Shown: positions 54,508 through 64,000 of the stretch, in pieces
Layout of the letters: the number at the start of each line of letters is the position of its first letter
Position numbering within the stretch: the stretch's first letter is position 1
From: Petunia secreta
Taxonomy: Eukaryota > Streptophyta > Magnoliopsida > Solanales > Solanaceae
DNA length: 64,000 bases
Direction of reading: 5' to 3'
Assembly: GCA_029990175.1 (NCBI GenBank)
Contig: JARKIP010000038.1
Location: 21,955,501 to 22,019,500 of the forward strand
Translations under genes and position numbers: made by a program
Notes under the pieces: model-generated
What the model saw: only the letters and a program-made list of their open reading frames with translations
Told to the model about the DNA's origin: nothing
Databases searched by the model: none

Positions 54508-56302
54508 TTTTTTGAAGCTACTTAGCTAGGGTTTCACATGATTTAAGTGTAAAATGAAAGTACTTTAAGAGTTTAGAGTAAGTAAAGTAGTAGCGAGAGG
54601 CGGATTCATGATTTAAACTCCGTGATACGATACTAAAGTTGAGCTGGAGGTCTAAGTTATGTAAAGATAGAGAAATACTCTAAAATTTGGTAGTGAAAGT
54701 AGCAAAAATGTGATTGCTTGAGTGATCTTCAAGAGTGTGGATATGGTTGTGGAGGGGAGGGGTGGGGTGGGGGAGGGGGTACTGCAATTATACTGGAGTG
54801 TGTACTGTAACGGTTGTAATGTGAAAGCGCCTTTCAAAATTTTAATTCATACCATCGTCTTGTTTTATTTGTTCTCCTTATTATAAATAATCGTCTCAAA
54901 TTGTTTATCTATTTAAAAATTACTAGTTGCTATCTTTTTCCCACTTTGCATATATTAATTGATCTTAAAAATAGAAGCAAGAGTTAATATTTATTGAATA
55001 GAATTCAAAAATATATCTTCATCAATATTTTCTTAAAAAATGTGTAAAAATAAATGGGCCAAATAAAAACGAGACGAGAGGAATAGTTATTATATAACAC
55101 TGTAATATCAATGTGTGTTCATTTTTAGTTGACATATTTGTCATTTGCCTCCCCTTAAAAATCATAAATGAGTATAATATTTTTATTAATTTAACTTCCT
55201 TGTATTTTGAATAATGGACTCATATTCGGGGTAATTGTATTATTTTAAAACAATTAATACTAGAAATATAAATAATAAATTTAACTATAAAATTTGAAAT
55301 AGCAAACATTTAGCTAGCGTTTGGACATAAATTTGGTTGTACTGGAGAATTTGAGTTTTTGAAGTTGAATTAAAAAATAATTTTTGGAACTTAAAGTTGT
55401 GTTTGCAGATATATTTTACTCAAAAAAAAAAGTTGAATTTTATGAATGGTAAAAGTATAAAAGTATACTATACTATCTAAATAAAGGTGATCTGACAAAA
55501 ATACATCTCCATATTTTCTACTTTCTTTGATCCAAAATGTGTTATTTTTTTATTAGAATTGACTAAAGATGAGTATTATAAATAGTATTTATCAGCCTAC
55601 AACAGTATTTGATGGTTACATCAACACATTGTATATTTTAATGGTGAAAATGAAGTTATTGGATAAGAGTATGTGTGTAGATTTTTCTCGTTAGTGTGAA
55701 CTTTTGTCGGCTGACTGAACGGTCGGAACGGAAGCAGGAGATGAAGGGGGTTTTGGATCTATCTTTTCTATTTTCTGTTGATCATTTTTTCATTGTTTAT
55801 CCTCCTATTTTTATGGGACTATTGAGAATTGTATTTTTGGCTTGGATTAGCTCGACTATAAAGTGCTCCCTTTTTTTTGTGATTAGTTGGCATAAGCTTT
55901 CGAGAAGAAAACCTTGTAACCCAAGATTAATCAATTAAGGTTGACCAAGGTAATGATGTCGTATGCACTTGCTCTTGTAGTGATCAAAATTGAAAGGTTG
56001 AGTTGTTTAATTTTGGCAGTTTGACCAAGATGAGACACGAGGTTGGCTCTCCTTTTATGTGTTGGGTAAAACGTTAACACCGTTGATTATGGTTTCTCTG
56101 TATTCGATAAAGTAGTAGTAGTATATTTTCAGCACGAGGACAATAAGCATAAAGATATAAAGTAGCTGCCTTTTGAACTTCCATAACCTACAAGACTTGT
56201 GCACTTGAATAATGGTGTAAATTGAGATTGCGTTGTATACCACGGAGTACATATATACTCATCAAATATTTCCTATAATTAATGACTATCGTTTTTTTTT
56301 TT
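54508..56302 (-). promoter_or_regulatory. upstream region of CPK13
   Basis: This contains the 5' leader and promoter of the kinase gene. The most striking element is a G-rich tract on the plus strand at 54751-54779 (runs GGGG, GGGG, GGGG, GGGGG, GGGGG separated by single bases) about 245 bp before the ATG. Farther up, a GCGTTTGGACATAAATTTGG stretch at 55317-55336 resembles one end of a Solanaceae MITE, but the other end was not found. No other gene is seen to 56302. Confidence 0.5.
54751..54779 (+). promoter_or_regulatory. strong G-quadruplex motif upstream of CPK13
   Basis: Five G runs of four to five with one-base loops, on the strand opposite to the gene's sense. Sequence alone predicts a very stable G-quadruplex (C-rich i-motif on the other strand). 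Confidence 0.7.
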
Positions 56303-57437
56303 TTTGGGATTTTACGTCACATGCCCATAAAAACAACTTATTTATCCTTTTATGCCTATTAAAAATTACTTTTCACCTACTACACATACAACCCATTTTA
56401 TTTACCGTCTATGCCCATTAGGCCCAATTTATTTACAGCAATACTCATCTGGCCCATTTCACTTCCCCTTTCCCTCAATTCCCCCTCAATTCAATCCCAC
56501 AGTCGCCGTTTCTGTTTAGCTAGCCGTGAACCACCGTCCACCGCAGAACCATCGTCGGCCGCCACCTGAAAAATCACAAAATACATGTTCAGGACCGTCT
56601 CACACTCCTCTTTCCACTTCCAGCATCTGTTTCCCCATAACTGTTGATCTTCAATTTTCAACTTTCCATTAATAATTTACCGCTCGATTGTGCGTATTTT
56701 TATCAATAATTGACTGTTTAATCGTTCAATTGGGTGAATCACTTTCTAGGATTTGATACGCACTTATGGGTCGTAAACCTAGGTCTTCACTGTCAAGTCC
56801 ACAAATTCGAAGTAATGAACAAATTGATACGCGTATGTTTTCGAGTGGACGTCGCGTTGCTGCTGGTAAAGATGAGGTTATGGTAATTTTTCATTTGTTA
56901 TGGCCAAACTTCAATTCCACAGTGCATTTTTTCAAGTTTTTGTGCATGCATAAATTTATTTATACTAAATTGTATATAGTCGTTAATTTGTAGTACATTG
57001 TATATAGTAGTTAATTTCTAGTAGTATACTTGTGTGGTATATGGTCTTTAGCAGTGTATACCTGTTTGTATATTATCTTTTGTAATGTATAGCAAGTAAT
57101 TAGAAAAAGAGTGAAGGAGTTGTTGAGAGAGGGAAATAATCAAATCTTTCGGACTTTTTCAATTTTATTTATGTTGTGTTCCCTTCAGGGAGTAGAAAAG
57201 GGCAATCTTGTACTTGGAGCCTCCGTACTTTGATTGAGAATACTGAAGTATCTTATTAGATCCACTAACATCGATTGATCTGGGCTCACTTTGTAGGATA
57301 TGTACTAAAAATTAACTGAATTTTTTTTTGTTATATGTGCTTTTTTATACCAAAGTAATGTATACCAGGTAATTATTATTGTGTTTTTCTTGGCTTGGGA
57401 TTTCTTTGTTGCTCCTTCTACGTATGATCAGTATACT

Positions 57438-58235
57438 CCCAAAATCAATAATGATGTCAATGTTAAAATCGTTGAAGACTTAATTGCCACCTTGACAAAG
57501 CGTCAACTTCAGATGTTTCGTAGTACATGTTTTGGACATTTTTTAAATATGCCAAAACAAATTCATCATAATGCACTTCTTCATTGGTTGATGACGATAC
57601 AGATAAAGCCATCATATGGTGATGATTTATGGTTTGATGTGAATGGTTAACGCCTTCATTTTGGGTTGGGCGAGTTTGGTTTGGTCAGTGGATTGAAGTG
57701 TACTGGTGTTGTAGAGGAAAGTAGACTTCCTGGGAAGAATCGTTTAATGCAAAAGTATTTTGGTGGAAAGTTTAGTCTTTACCGGTTTCATTTAACTAGT
57801 TGTTTCCACAGTAAATGTTGGAAAAATAATGACGCAGATGTGTTGAAGATAACAATGCTCTATTTTATTTGCACTTTTTAATTTGCTACCCCGACACGGA
57901 AAGATATAGGTTGTCTTGACATGAAGTATGTTGATGTTGTTGAGAAGGGAGAATATGACAAATACCATTGGGGTGTTGATGTTTTCAACATTACAAAAGC
58001 ATCACTAGACAAGAAGATTGTTCATAAGCCGAGTATTTATAGACATTCTGGTTTTACGCTAGCAATTCAAGCATGGTTGTGTAAGACTTGTCCAGCAATT
58101 GCAAGAGTAATTGCTTCACGAGTTCCTTCTGTAGGTGATTCAAAGGTACCACGCCTTCTGAATTGGAGTGGAGTTGACAGGCAGCCTGTTTCTAATTCTA
58201 AGTTGCTCGACATATTTGCTAATTCAGTTGAACAG
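57438..58235 (+). pseudogene. DUF1985 exon
   Basis: One frame contains LTKRQLQMFRSTCFGHFLNM, FGLGEFGLVSGLKC and YHWGVDVFNITKASL, then IQAWLCKTCPAIARVIASRV and PRLLNWS, the pattern of DUF1985 of plant Ulp1-fusion genes. Two in-frame stops (TAA at 57648-57650 and 57879-57881) are the only breaks. The first replaces a codon that is glutamine in the usual N-G-Q-R-L-H-F context. The exon ends at GAACAG|GTTAGT. Confidence 0.82.
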
Positions 58236-58499
58236 GTTAGTATTCTGCATTTCTGTACTTTGAAGGTATACTATGTGTAATTAGTATACAGTACAGTTCT
58301 GTTTGCATAAGGATAATTTTTATTTGAAGTAAACTGTGACGGTATACTTATTTATTGTAGTATACCTTTACAGTGTACATCTATAATTATACTTGTTTTT
58401 TGTTCTTTGCTTTTACTTATTTCAATACTTTTTGAACAGTTAAATATAAGAAACATACTCCCAACTGATGCTGAGGGAGAAGAGATAGTCCTAGATGGT

Positions 58500-58800
58500 A
58501 TTCAAATTGCTGAAAAAGATTTGAGTGCTACTGATGGGCAAACACAATACAGGCGAGTTGCTCCTGAAGCTAGTGATGTTGCTGAAGAAGATTTGGGTGC
58601 TGATGGTGGCCAAACTCATTATCACGGAGTTGTTCCTGAAGCTCGTGATGTTGGTGAAGAACACTTGGTTGCTGATGGTGTGTAAAGTTATAATCATGGA
58701 GCTGTTCCTGAAGCTAGTGATGTTCGTGAATAGCACTTGGTTGTTGATGGTGCGCAAAGTTATAATCAGGGAGCTGTTCCTGACGCTAGTAATGTTGCTG
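58500..58800 (+). repeat. 72-bp coding tandem repeats (24-residue units)
   Basis: Three full units starting at 58557, 58629 and 58701, with partial units at both ends, encode PEASDVAEEDLGADGGQTHY-like peptides. Stops in unit 2 (TAA, where the sibling units have CAA) and unit 3 (TAG) break the frame. Low-complexity acidic repeats of this kind probably form a flexible linker. Confidence 0.88.
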
Positions 58801-59865
58801 CTCGAATGCAAGAGCCAGTTCGCAAAGAGGTTTATATTTATACGCTTATATTTTAATTTGATGAGTAAGTGTTATTTGTTAATCTTTTTGCTTTAAGATG
58901 TTGTTGACTATATGTTTTTGAAGCCAAACTGTACACAACGGAGTAGGAAAGACCTTTCTCAGCGAAGTAGTGCTGCTTCCAATAATTCCAAAGCTGATTT
59001 AATGAAATTGGTATGTTGTATTTGTTTTCTTCTTTTTTTTTTCCGTAAGAATAACAACTTACTTTGATATATATTTATCTTTTGCTTTTTTATTTATTTT
59101 AGTTGCAAGATGAACTTGCTTCTTTTAAGACTGATGTTAAAGAAAAGGTGATTTCATTTTACATACAATTATTATGTTGACTTCTTTGTAATATTATTTG
59201 TGTATATTTGTTGACTTTGTTGTGGTATTATCATTATTTTACTTCTTTTATTATTATTTGTTTGGTGGTTGTTACCCAAATACATCCTTTTTAGGTTAGT
59301 ATTTTTTTTGTGGTAATTTTCTCATTGTATACTTTTCTCCATTACAGTATACCCCTTTAGTATATTGCTTTTATAGAGTTGTGTACAATATAGCTTTTTA
59401 GTATACAGTATAATCTTTTATTTTTATACCTTAGTATTATACTGTCTTTTTTTGGCTCACCAATAATTGTGTGCATCTTATATATTTTATTAATTTACTA
59501 GTTTGAGCAATACATTGATGTCAAGATAGCGGAGGTGCTAAACGGAATTGCTTCAATTATTGATAAACATGTGCCAAATTATAAGGTAAACTTTTTTTTT
59601 CTTATTGTATATTTCCAGATTGTTAAAGGTTCAACTTTTTCTTTATTTCTAGACCAGTGGTGATCAGGCCCATGCTATGGAAAATGATGGTAGCCCTGGT
59701 CGAGATAATAGAGATGATATCATGTTTGAACAAAACAGTCCTGAACATGCAGCATTTGTAGGTCGTACCAGTCCAAATGATAGTGTAGGTATGCAACTTC
59801 CTATAATCATACTTTGTCGTACTTGTTCAGATCGTGTACTTAGGAGTCGTTGTTTGCTGCAACAG

Positions 59866-60830
59866 TAGTTCCTCAGGCACTAGAAGATGCAGATGTAAAT
59901 CATGAACCTTTTCAGCCAAGTGTCTGTGCAACAACTGAAGTTTCCGATGGCAACCATACTGTTAAAAGAAAAGCTGAACTCTCTGAAGCTATGGAAAATC
60001 ATGAGGACGCTGGTCGAACAAATACAGATGATATCAACTTTGAGTAGAAGATTCCTGAAAAAGCAACTTTTGTAGATGGTAACAGTCCCAATGTTACTGC
60101 AGGTTTGCAAATTCCTGTAGTCATACTTTGTCGTACTCGTTCTGATTCGGTACTTATCAGTGTTTCTTTGGTCCAACAGTAGTTCATAATCAGGCATTAG
60201 AAGATGGAGATTTGAATCATGAACCTTTTCATCCCAGTGTCTGTGCAACGACTGAAGTTTCCGATGGCAACCATACTGTTCAAAGAAAAGCTGAACTCTC
60301 TGATGCTATGGGAAATCATGATGACGTTGGTCGAACAAATACATATGATATCAACTTTGAGCAGAAGATTCCTGAAAATACAACTTTTGTAGATGGTAGC
60401 AGTCCCAATGTTACTGCAGGTTTGCAAATTCCTATAGTCATACTTTGTCGTACTCGTTTGGATTGGGTACTTATCAGTGTTTTTTTGGTCCAACAGTAGT
60501 TCATAATCAGGCATTAGAAGATGGAGATTTGAATCATGAACCTTTTCATCCCAGTTTCTGTGCGACGACTGAAGTTTCCGATGGCAACCATACTGTTCAA
60601 AGAAAAGCTGAACTCTCTAATGCTATGGGAAATGATGATGACGTTGGTCGAGCAAATACAGATGTTATCAACTTTGAGCAGAAAATTCCTGAAAATGCAA
60701 CATTTATAGATGGTAGCACTCTCAATGTTACTGCAGGTTTGCAACTTCCAAAGTCATACTTTGTTATACTAGTTTGGATTGGGTACTTACGAGTGTTTGT
60801 TTGGTCCAACAACAGTTCTTAATGAGGGAT
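59866..60830 (+). repeat. 317-bp tandem exon-plus-intron array
   Basis: A 237-240-bp exon (ALEDGDLNHEPFHPSVCATT, VKRKAEL or VQRKAEL, FVDGSSPNVTA) plus a 76-79-bp intron recur with starts at 59866, 60180 and 60497, and a partial fourth exon at 60816. Exon lengths are multiples of three, so each added copy keeps the frame. The upstream exon at 59652-59788 and its intron are a more diverged member. The basic RKRKA-type patches recur in each unit. Confidence 0.9.
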
Positions 60831-61506
60831 TAGAAGATGGAGATTTGAATCATGAAGCTATATGTCCCACTATTTTTACAACAACAGAAGTTGCTCCTGT
60901 CAAGCGTGGTCGTAAAAGAAAAGCTCAAGGCTCTCCAAACTGCACTGCTCGTTGAAGCAAAATAACAGTTGAATCTGTGCAGCGTCCACCTTCTGTCATT
61001 GAATGTGATTCAGGCACTAGTGATGTCGGTGCATTGCCGAAGAAGATGAAGAAGATAGTCTCTAGACGATTCCTTTTTCAAAAATCAATTTCAGAGGATT
61101 GTGGGAACGACTGTCTGACTGCATTAATTGAAGCTATACACAAGCCTAGGGGACAGTGAGTATCTACACTTGGTAATTTTTGACTTTTTTTTTGTATTAT
61201 TTAGTTTTATTTTAATGGTTTACTTTTATGTATTTGGTCTTGCTTGTTTTATGTCTTACTGATTGGACAATAAGAAAGCAGATGATCTTCTTGATCCGGC
61301 TATTGATTTTGGGGTTGCCGAGATTACAATTAAGGATTGGTTTCGGGTGTTACAAACATCTGGTGCTCTAGTGACTTCTAACGTATATCAACTTCTTTTG
61401 AACAATTTTTTATTGTTTAATTTTTTGGTATCATTGGAAGTATAGCGTTGTTTCTTCAGATTTTTGTGTGTCAAGTTATGCTAATTCATGCAAACACGTT
61501 TCTTTC

Positions 61507-62160
61507 AGCATCTAGATGTTATCTTCTACTACCTTAGAAAGAAGATAAAGCATGATCTTAAAGTGAAGATTACAACGACCGATCATCACTTTGACAACAC
61601 CATTGAAGATGTTTACCAGTTAATGAAAAGAGGAGCACGTGTGGAAACGTTGAAGGGACGAATTGAAATTGAGGAGTATATGTTTGGTTATCGTCTCTGC
61701 TGCAACATTCCGTGGTATGATGTTGACAAGGTCCTCTCTTTTGTTTATATTGACAAGAAGTCGCATTGGATTCTGTTGAGATTGTTGCTAGGGATCAGGG
61801 TTATCTTTGTATATGACTCGCTAGCCACTCGACGGGTAACTAAAGCTATTGATGATGTGGTGAAAGCTTATGCTGTATTGGTCCCTTTGCTTTTGGACCG
61901 TACTACGTTTTATACTAACAGGAATGACCTTGTTCAGCAAAAATGGCTTACATAATGGGAAGACTTTAACAGAGTCATACGACATTGTATATGTTGAGAA
62001 ACTTCCCAGGCAGAGATTAGCGTAAGCACACTTTCTGCAAATATATTTTTCCCTTACCTTATTGTTTTATTTATATCTGTTCTTTTGATATTGTTTGCAT
62101 TTTATGCGTCTGTACAGGGATTGTGGAACATATGTGGCAAATCATTGAGCAAATTGCTAT
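61507..62160 (+). pseudogene. Ulp1 (C48) peptidase domain
   Basis: The frame LDVIFYYLRKKI, YMFGYRLCCNIPWYDVDKVL, KSHWILLRL (catalytic His), VYDSLATRRV (Asp) and LLLDRTTFY runs to 61955. Then a frame shift leads to SYDIVYVEKLPRQ, an intron (GTAAGC ... TGTACAG), and DCGTYVANH with the catalytic Cys, followed by a stop. All three catalytic residues are present, but frame breaks prevent a complete enzyme. Confidence 0.82.
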
Positions 62161-62190
62161 TAAATAGAAGAGTTATGATATTCACAAATT

Positions 62191-62972
62191 TCATTTAAGA
62201 TATGCTGCACTTTTGTGGGAGCATGGTTGTTAGAAAATCACTAACAATGAAGAAAGTAATTCTGAATATCCTAGTGAATGTATGGCGATGGTTTTTAGAA
62301 AATAGTTGGTAGCAATTAATGAAGAAATGTATAGCTTTATTTTGTAGGAAGTAGTATGGTGCAACTACCAGTTAAACTGTTGAATTGCATTCTTTTGTGG
62401 CAGCTCTTTATAATTGAAGACCTTTCTTATGTTTTCAATTTATATTTCTTTCATTTGCCGGATGTAACTCAAAGCGGACATATTGTGTTGGTGTTGGTCC
62501 AATACTGTACAATTAGGGTATACAGTAGAAAGAAAATTTATGTTACCGAAAAGCATAAATCAGGTGGAACAAAGTAAAATCATAGATTATTTTGGTATAC
62601 TGTCAAGTAGAAAGGTATACTGCAGCAACATAGTTTTCTTGTATTTATTATGCAGGGTATACTTTTTTAAAAGAAGTATATTGACAGTTATATAAACAGT
62701 TTCTGAATTACTGTGTAATGAAATTTTTTGAATTAATTAAAAAATTAGAGCTTAATTGCACGAAGTAGGCAGTTTTTGTTAGATGCAAACGTGTAAAGGT
62801 GCAGATGTGCAGTTTCCTTTATTTTAGGTATGTAATGTGTAGCAGTTTATGTATGAAAGCTCACCTATAAAAAAAGAGTTATTACTGCTGTTTTATTCTT
62901 CAAAATCTAATATTAGCACAGTTTCTTTCATCTTGTGAAAAAAATTACTCAAACACACGCACACAGAGAGAA
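62191..62972. other. 3' flank of the Ulp1-type gene
   Basis: No coding. GTATAC occurs at least four times between 62515 and 62660, as it does in this gene's introns. A purine-rich leader (CACACGCACACAGAGAG) precedes the next ATG. Confidence 0.5.
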
Positions 62973-63171
62973 ATGGCTCGTAGACCAAGGACTACAGGAT
63001 CTTCTTCTGCACCAACAACAAAGATGGTGGTGGAGCAATTAAGAGATGAAATTGCAACTTTTAAGACTATTTTTGAGGAATTCCTCCAACAGTACAAGAA
63101 GGATGTTCGTCGAATAAAGAAAATGTTTCATGGTCTTCTTGCAGATCATAAAATGAACCCTGCTGACTATT
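62973..63171 (+). pseudogene. short coiled-coil ORF truncated by an LTR insertion
   Basis: ATG at 62973 starts MARRPRTTGSSSAP, then a heptad-like helix containing VEQLRDEIATFKTIFEEFLQ and KKDVRRIKKMFHGLL, before the LTR begins at 63172. The LRDEIATFKT segment resembles LQDELASFKT encoded by the small exon at 59103-59147, so it may be a paralogous fragment of the Ulp1-type gene. Function unknown. Confidence 0.5.
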
Positions 63172-64000
63172 TGACACGACCCGAAATTCGATTAGGCCAT
63201 GCGGGCACCCGACATCCTCCCCTAGACCCGTCGGGCGAACCCTTACCAATCAAATTAGGAAAATAAATATAACAATTCATAAATAAGAACAAGACTTTTA
63301 AAAAAAAAAACACACAGACATACTGATACCCCTAAGCTGTACAAAAGAAATTAATGCTGACTACCCAAAATACTAGGTTTAGGGCTATCCAGACCAGACA
63401 TGTAAGAGTACAAAATAAAATAGATACCTCTTGAAGGGAGCAAAATACAACTGAAATCATAAACCATAAACTGGTGGCCATCCGGAATAAAGCTGGCTCA
63501 TCCTGACAGCTGAAGTCGTCTTCGCTCCTTCACAACGTGGCGAACTCAATCCTGGAGCGAACCTGCTGAAACGAAATAGATAGACAAGAAACAAACAACA
63601 AACAAGGGCGACTTAAAGGGACTCAATAAGTGGGGCAGACTAGCCATCTCAAAGAATAGGATAGCTAGCCAGGGAGAAAAGAAACAGATAAACAAAATTC
63701 CTTTTATTTAAATTATGAAAAGGCAGAGCCAGATAATAACTAGAAACACGTATGGAATCACAAACTCATTAAAACCAGGAACGTAAGATAGCCAGAACAT
63801 AGAGGTATCCCGAACATATTAACAATCAGAGATACATCCTGTTGCAGTGTGCAACCCGATCCATATATCCATCCTGTTGCGGCGTGCAACCCGATCCATA
63901 TATTCATATTGTCGAGCCGTGCAACCCGATCCATATATTTATACCGTTGCGGCGTGCAATCTGATCCATATATTCATACTGTCGCGGCGTGCAACCCGAT
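63172..64000. mobile_element. LTR retrotransposon (gypsy, TGTCACGACCC type), left part only
   Basis: TGACACGACCCGAAATTCG at the boundary is the start of a widespread Solanaceae gypsy LTR (usually TGTCACGACCC). The rest of the LTR runs off the right edge. No coding domain is in view, so orientation relative to pol is inferred from the TG start only. Confidence 0.7.
63838..64000. repeat. 35-bp tandem repeat array in the LTR
   Basis: Four full units and one partial unit (starts 63838, 63873, 63908, 63943, 63978), each containing GTGCAACCCGATCCATATAT with a variable TTGCGGC part. The array continues beyond the window. It is directly repeated without spacers, so it is not a CRISPR array. Confidence 0.9.

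Larger units (their letters stand above)
56766..62190 (+). pseudogene. DUF1985-Ulp1 (SUMO-protease-like) gene, decayed
   Basis: Exons inferred from splice signals: 56766-56877 (MGRKPRSSLSSPQIRS), about 57438-58235 (DUF1985), 58440-58829 (repeats), about 58900-59010, 59103-59147, about 59505-59586, about 59652-59788, the 240-bp exon array (59866-60736), 60816-61157 (RGRKRKA nuclear-type basic patch), about 61265-61380 (DLLDPAIDFGVAEITIKDW), about 61507-62021 and 62119 onward (Ulp1). Stops occur at 57648, 57879, 58683, 58731, 60045 and 60953, and a frame shift near 61950. In wild-type relatives the Ulp1 domain cleaves SUMO-type conjugates in the nucleus. This copy cannot produce the full protein. 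Confidence 0.75.
56303..63171 (+). mobile_element. probable Mutator-like element carrying a DUF1985/Ulp1 gene (Kaonashi-like)
   Basis: The gene inside combines DUF1985 and an Ulp1 C48 peptidase, a fusion known to be amplified by Mutator-like elements in plants (Kaonashi). The left boundary is set near a sequence GGGATTTTACGTCACATGCC (56308 onward), which looks like a long terminal inverted repeat, but the right end was not found before the LTR at 63172. No mudrA transposase was seen. The element call rests on gene content. Confidence 0.55.

Noticed and set aside
55317..55440. MITE beginning GCGTTTGGACATAAA
   Set aside because: Only one end was recognised. The expected inverse was not found downstream.
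63838..64000. CRISPR-like array
   Set aside because: Units are directly adjacent with no unique spacers, in a plant LTR. It is a minisatellite.

Overview
This is a nuclear DNA window from a dicot plant, most likely a member of the Solanaceae. The signs are spliced plant genes, many nested LTR retrotransposons, RTE-type LINE 3' ends with a tail of the kind common in Solanaceae, and a final LTR opening with a CACGACCC motif that is typical of Solanaceae gypsy elements. Only two genes look intact and functional, both on the minus strand. One is a 3-exon jasmonate-induced-oxygenase-type 2-oxoglutarate dioxygenase (30607-33158, 359 aa). The other is a 7-exon calcium-dependent protein kinase of the CPK13 type (49130-54507, 529 aa). 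All exon phases close in both. Most of the rest is transposable element in various stages of decay.

Layout. 1-1143 is the 5' end of a minus-strand Ty1/copia element (gag, primer-binding site, LTR). 1848-2445 is a Mutator-like MITE. 2484-2605 is one exon of an Alfin-like PHD gene. 3088-18708 is a nested complex: an old LTR-like element (repeat A at 3289 and 18218) carries an unidentified interior. That interior is interrupted by a SIRE/Maximus-type copia element (3991-12471, minus, with a third ORF) and by a 3.6-kb solo LTR (12861-16468, perfect target duplication). 19478-30233 is a nearly complete Tat-lineage gypsy element with 566-bp LTRs, a perfect target duplication, one gag-pol frame broken mostly by nonsense codons, and a separate spliced gene on the opposite strand (26411-29271).

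After the oxygenase gene, 33675-40632 is a plus-strand copia element with a 1.9-kb hAT transposon inside its RT/RNase H region. 40986-43225 holds two RTE LINE 3' ends pointing at each other. 43226-49129 is mostly non-coding, with two MITEs and a minisatellite. After the kinase gene, 56303-63171 looks like a Mutator-like element that has captured a DUF1985/Ulp1-protease gene (Kaonashi-like). It contains a tandemly amplified exon-intron unit. 63172-64000 is the start of another LTR with 35-bp repeats, running off the window.

How the parts relate. The two host genes both fit stress and hormone signalling (jasmonate inactivation and calcium decoding), but nothing links them beyond proximity. The mobile elements carry three kinds of accessory coding: a SIRE third ORF, a Tat antisense spliced ORF, and a Mutator-captured SUMO-protease-like gene. 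These accessory ORFs are the most interesting biology here. Coordinates were read by eye. Family assignments rest on motif recognition, not on searches.
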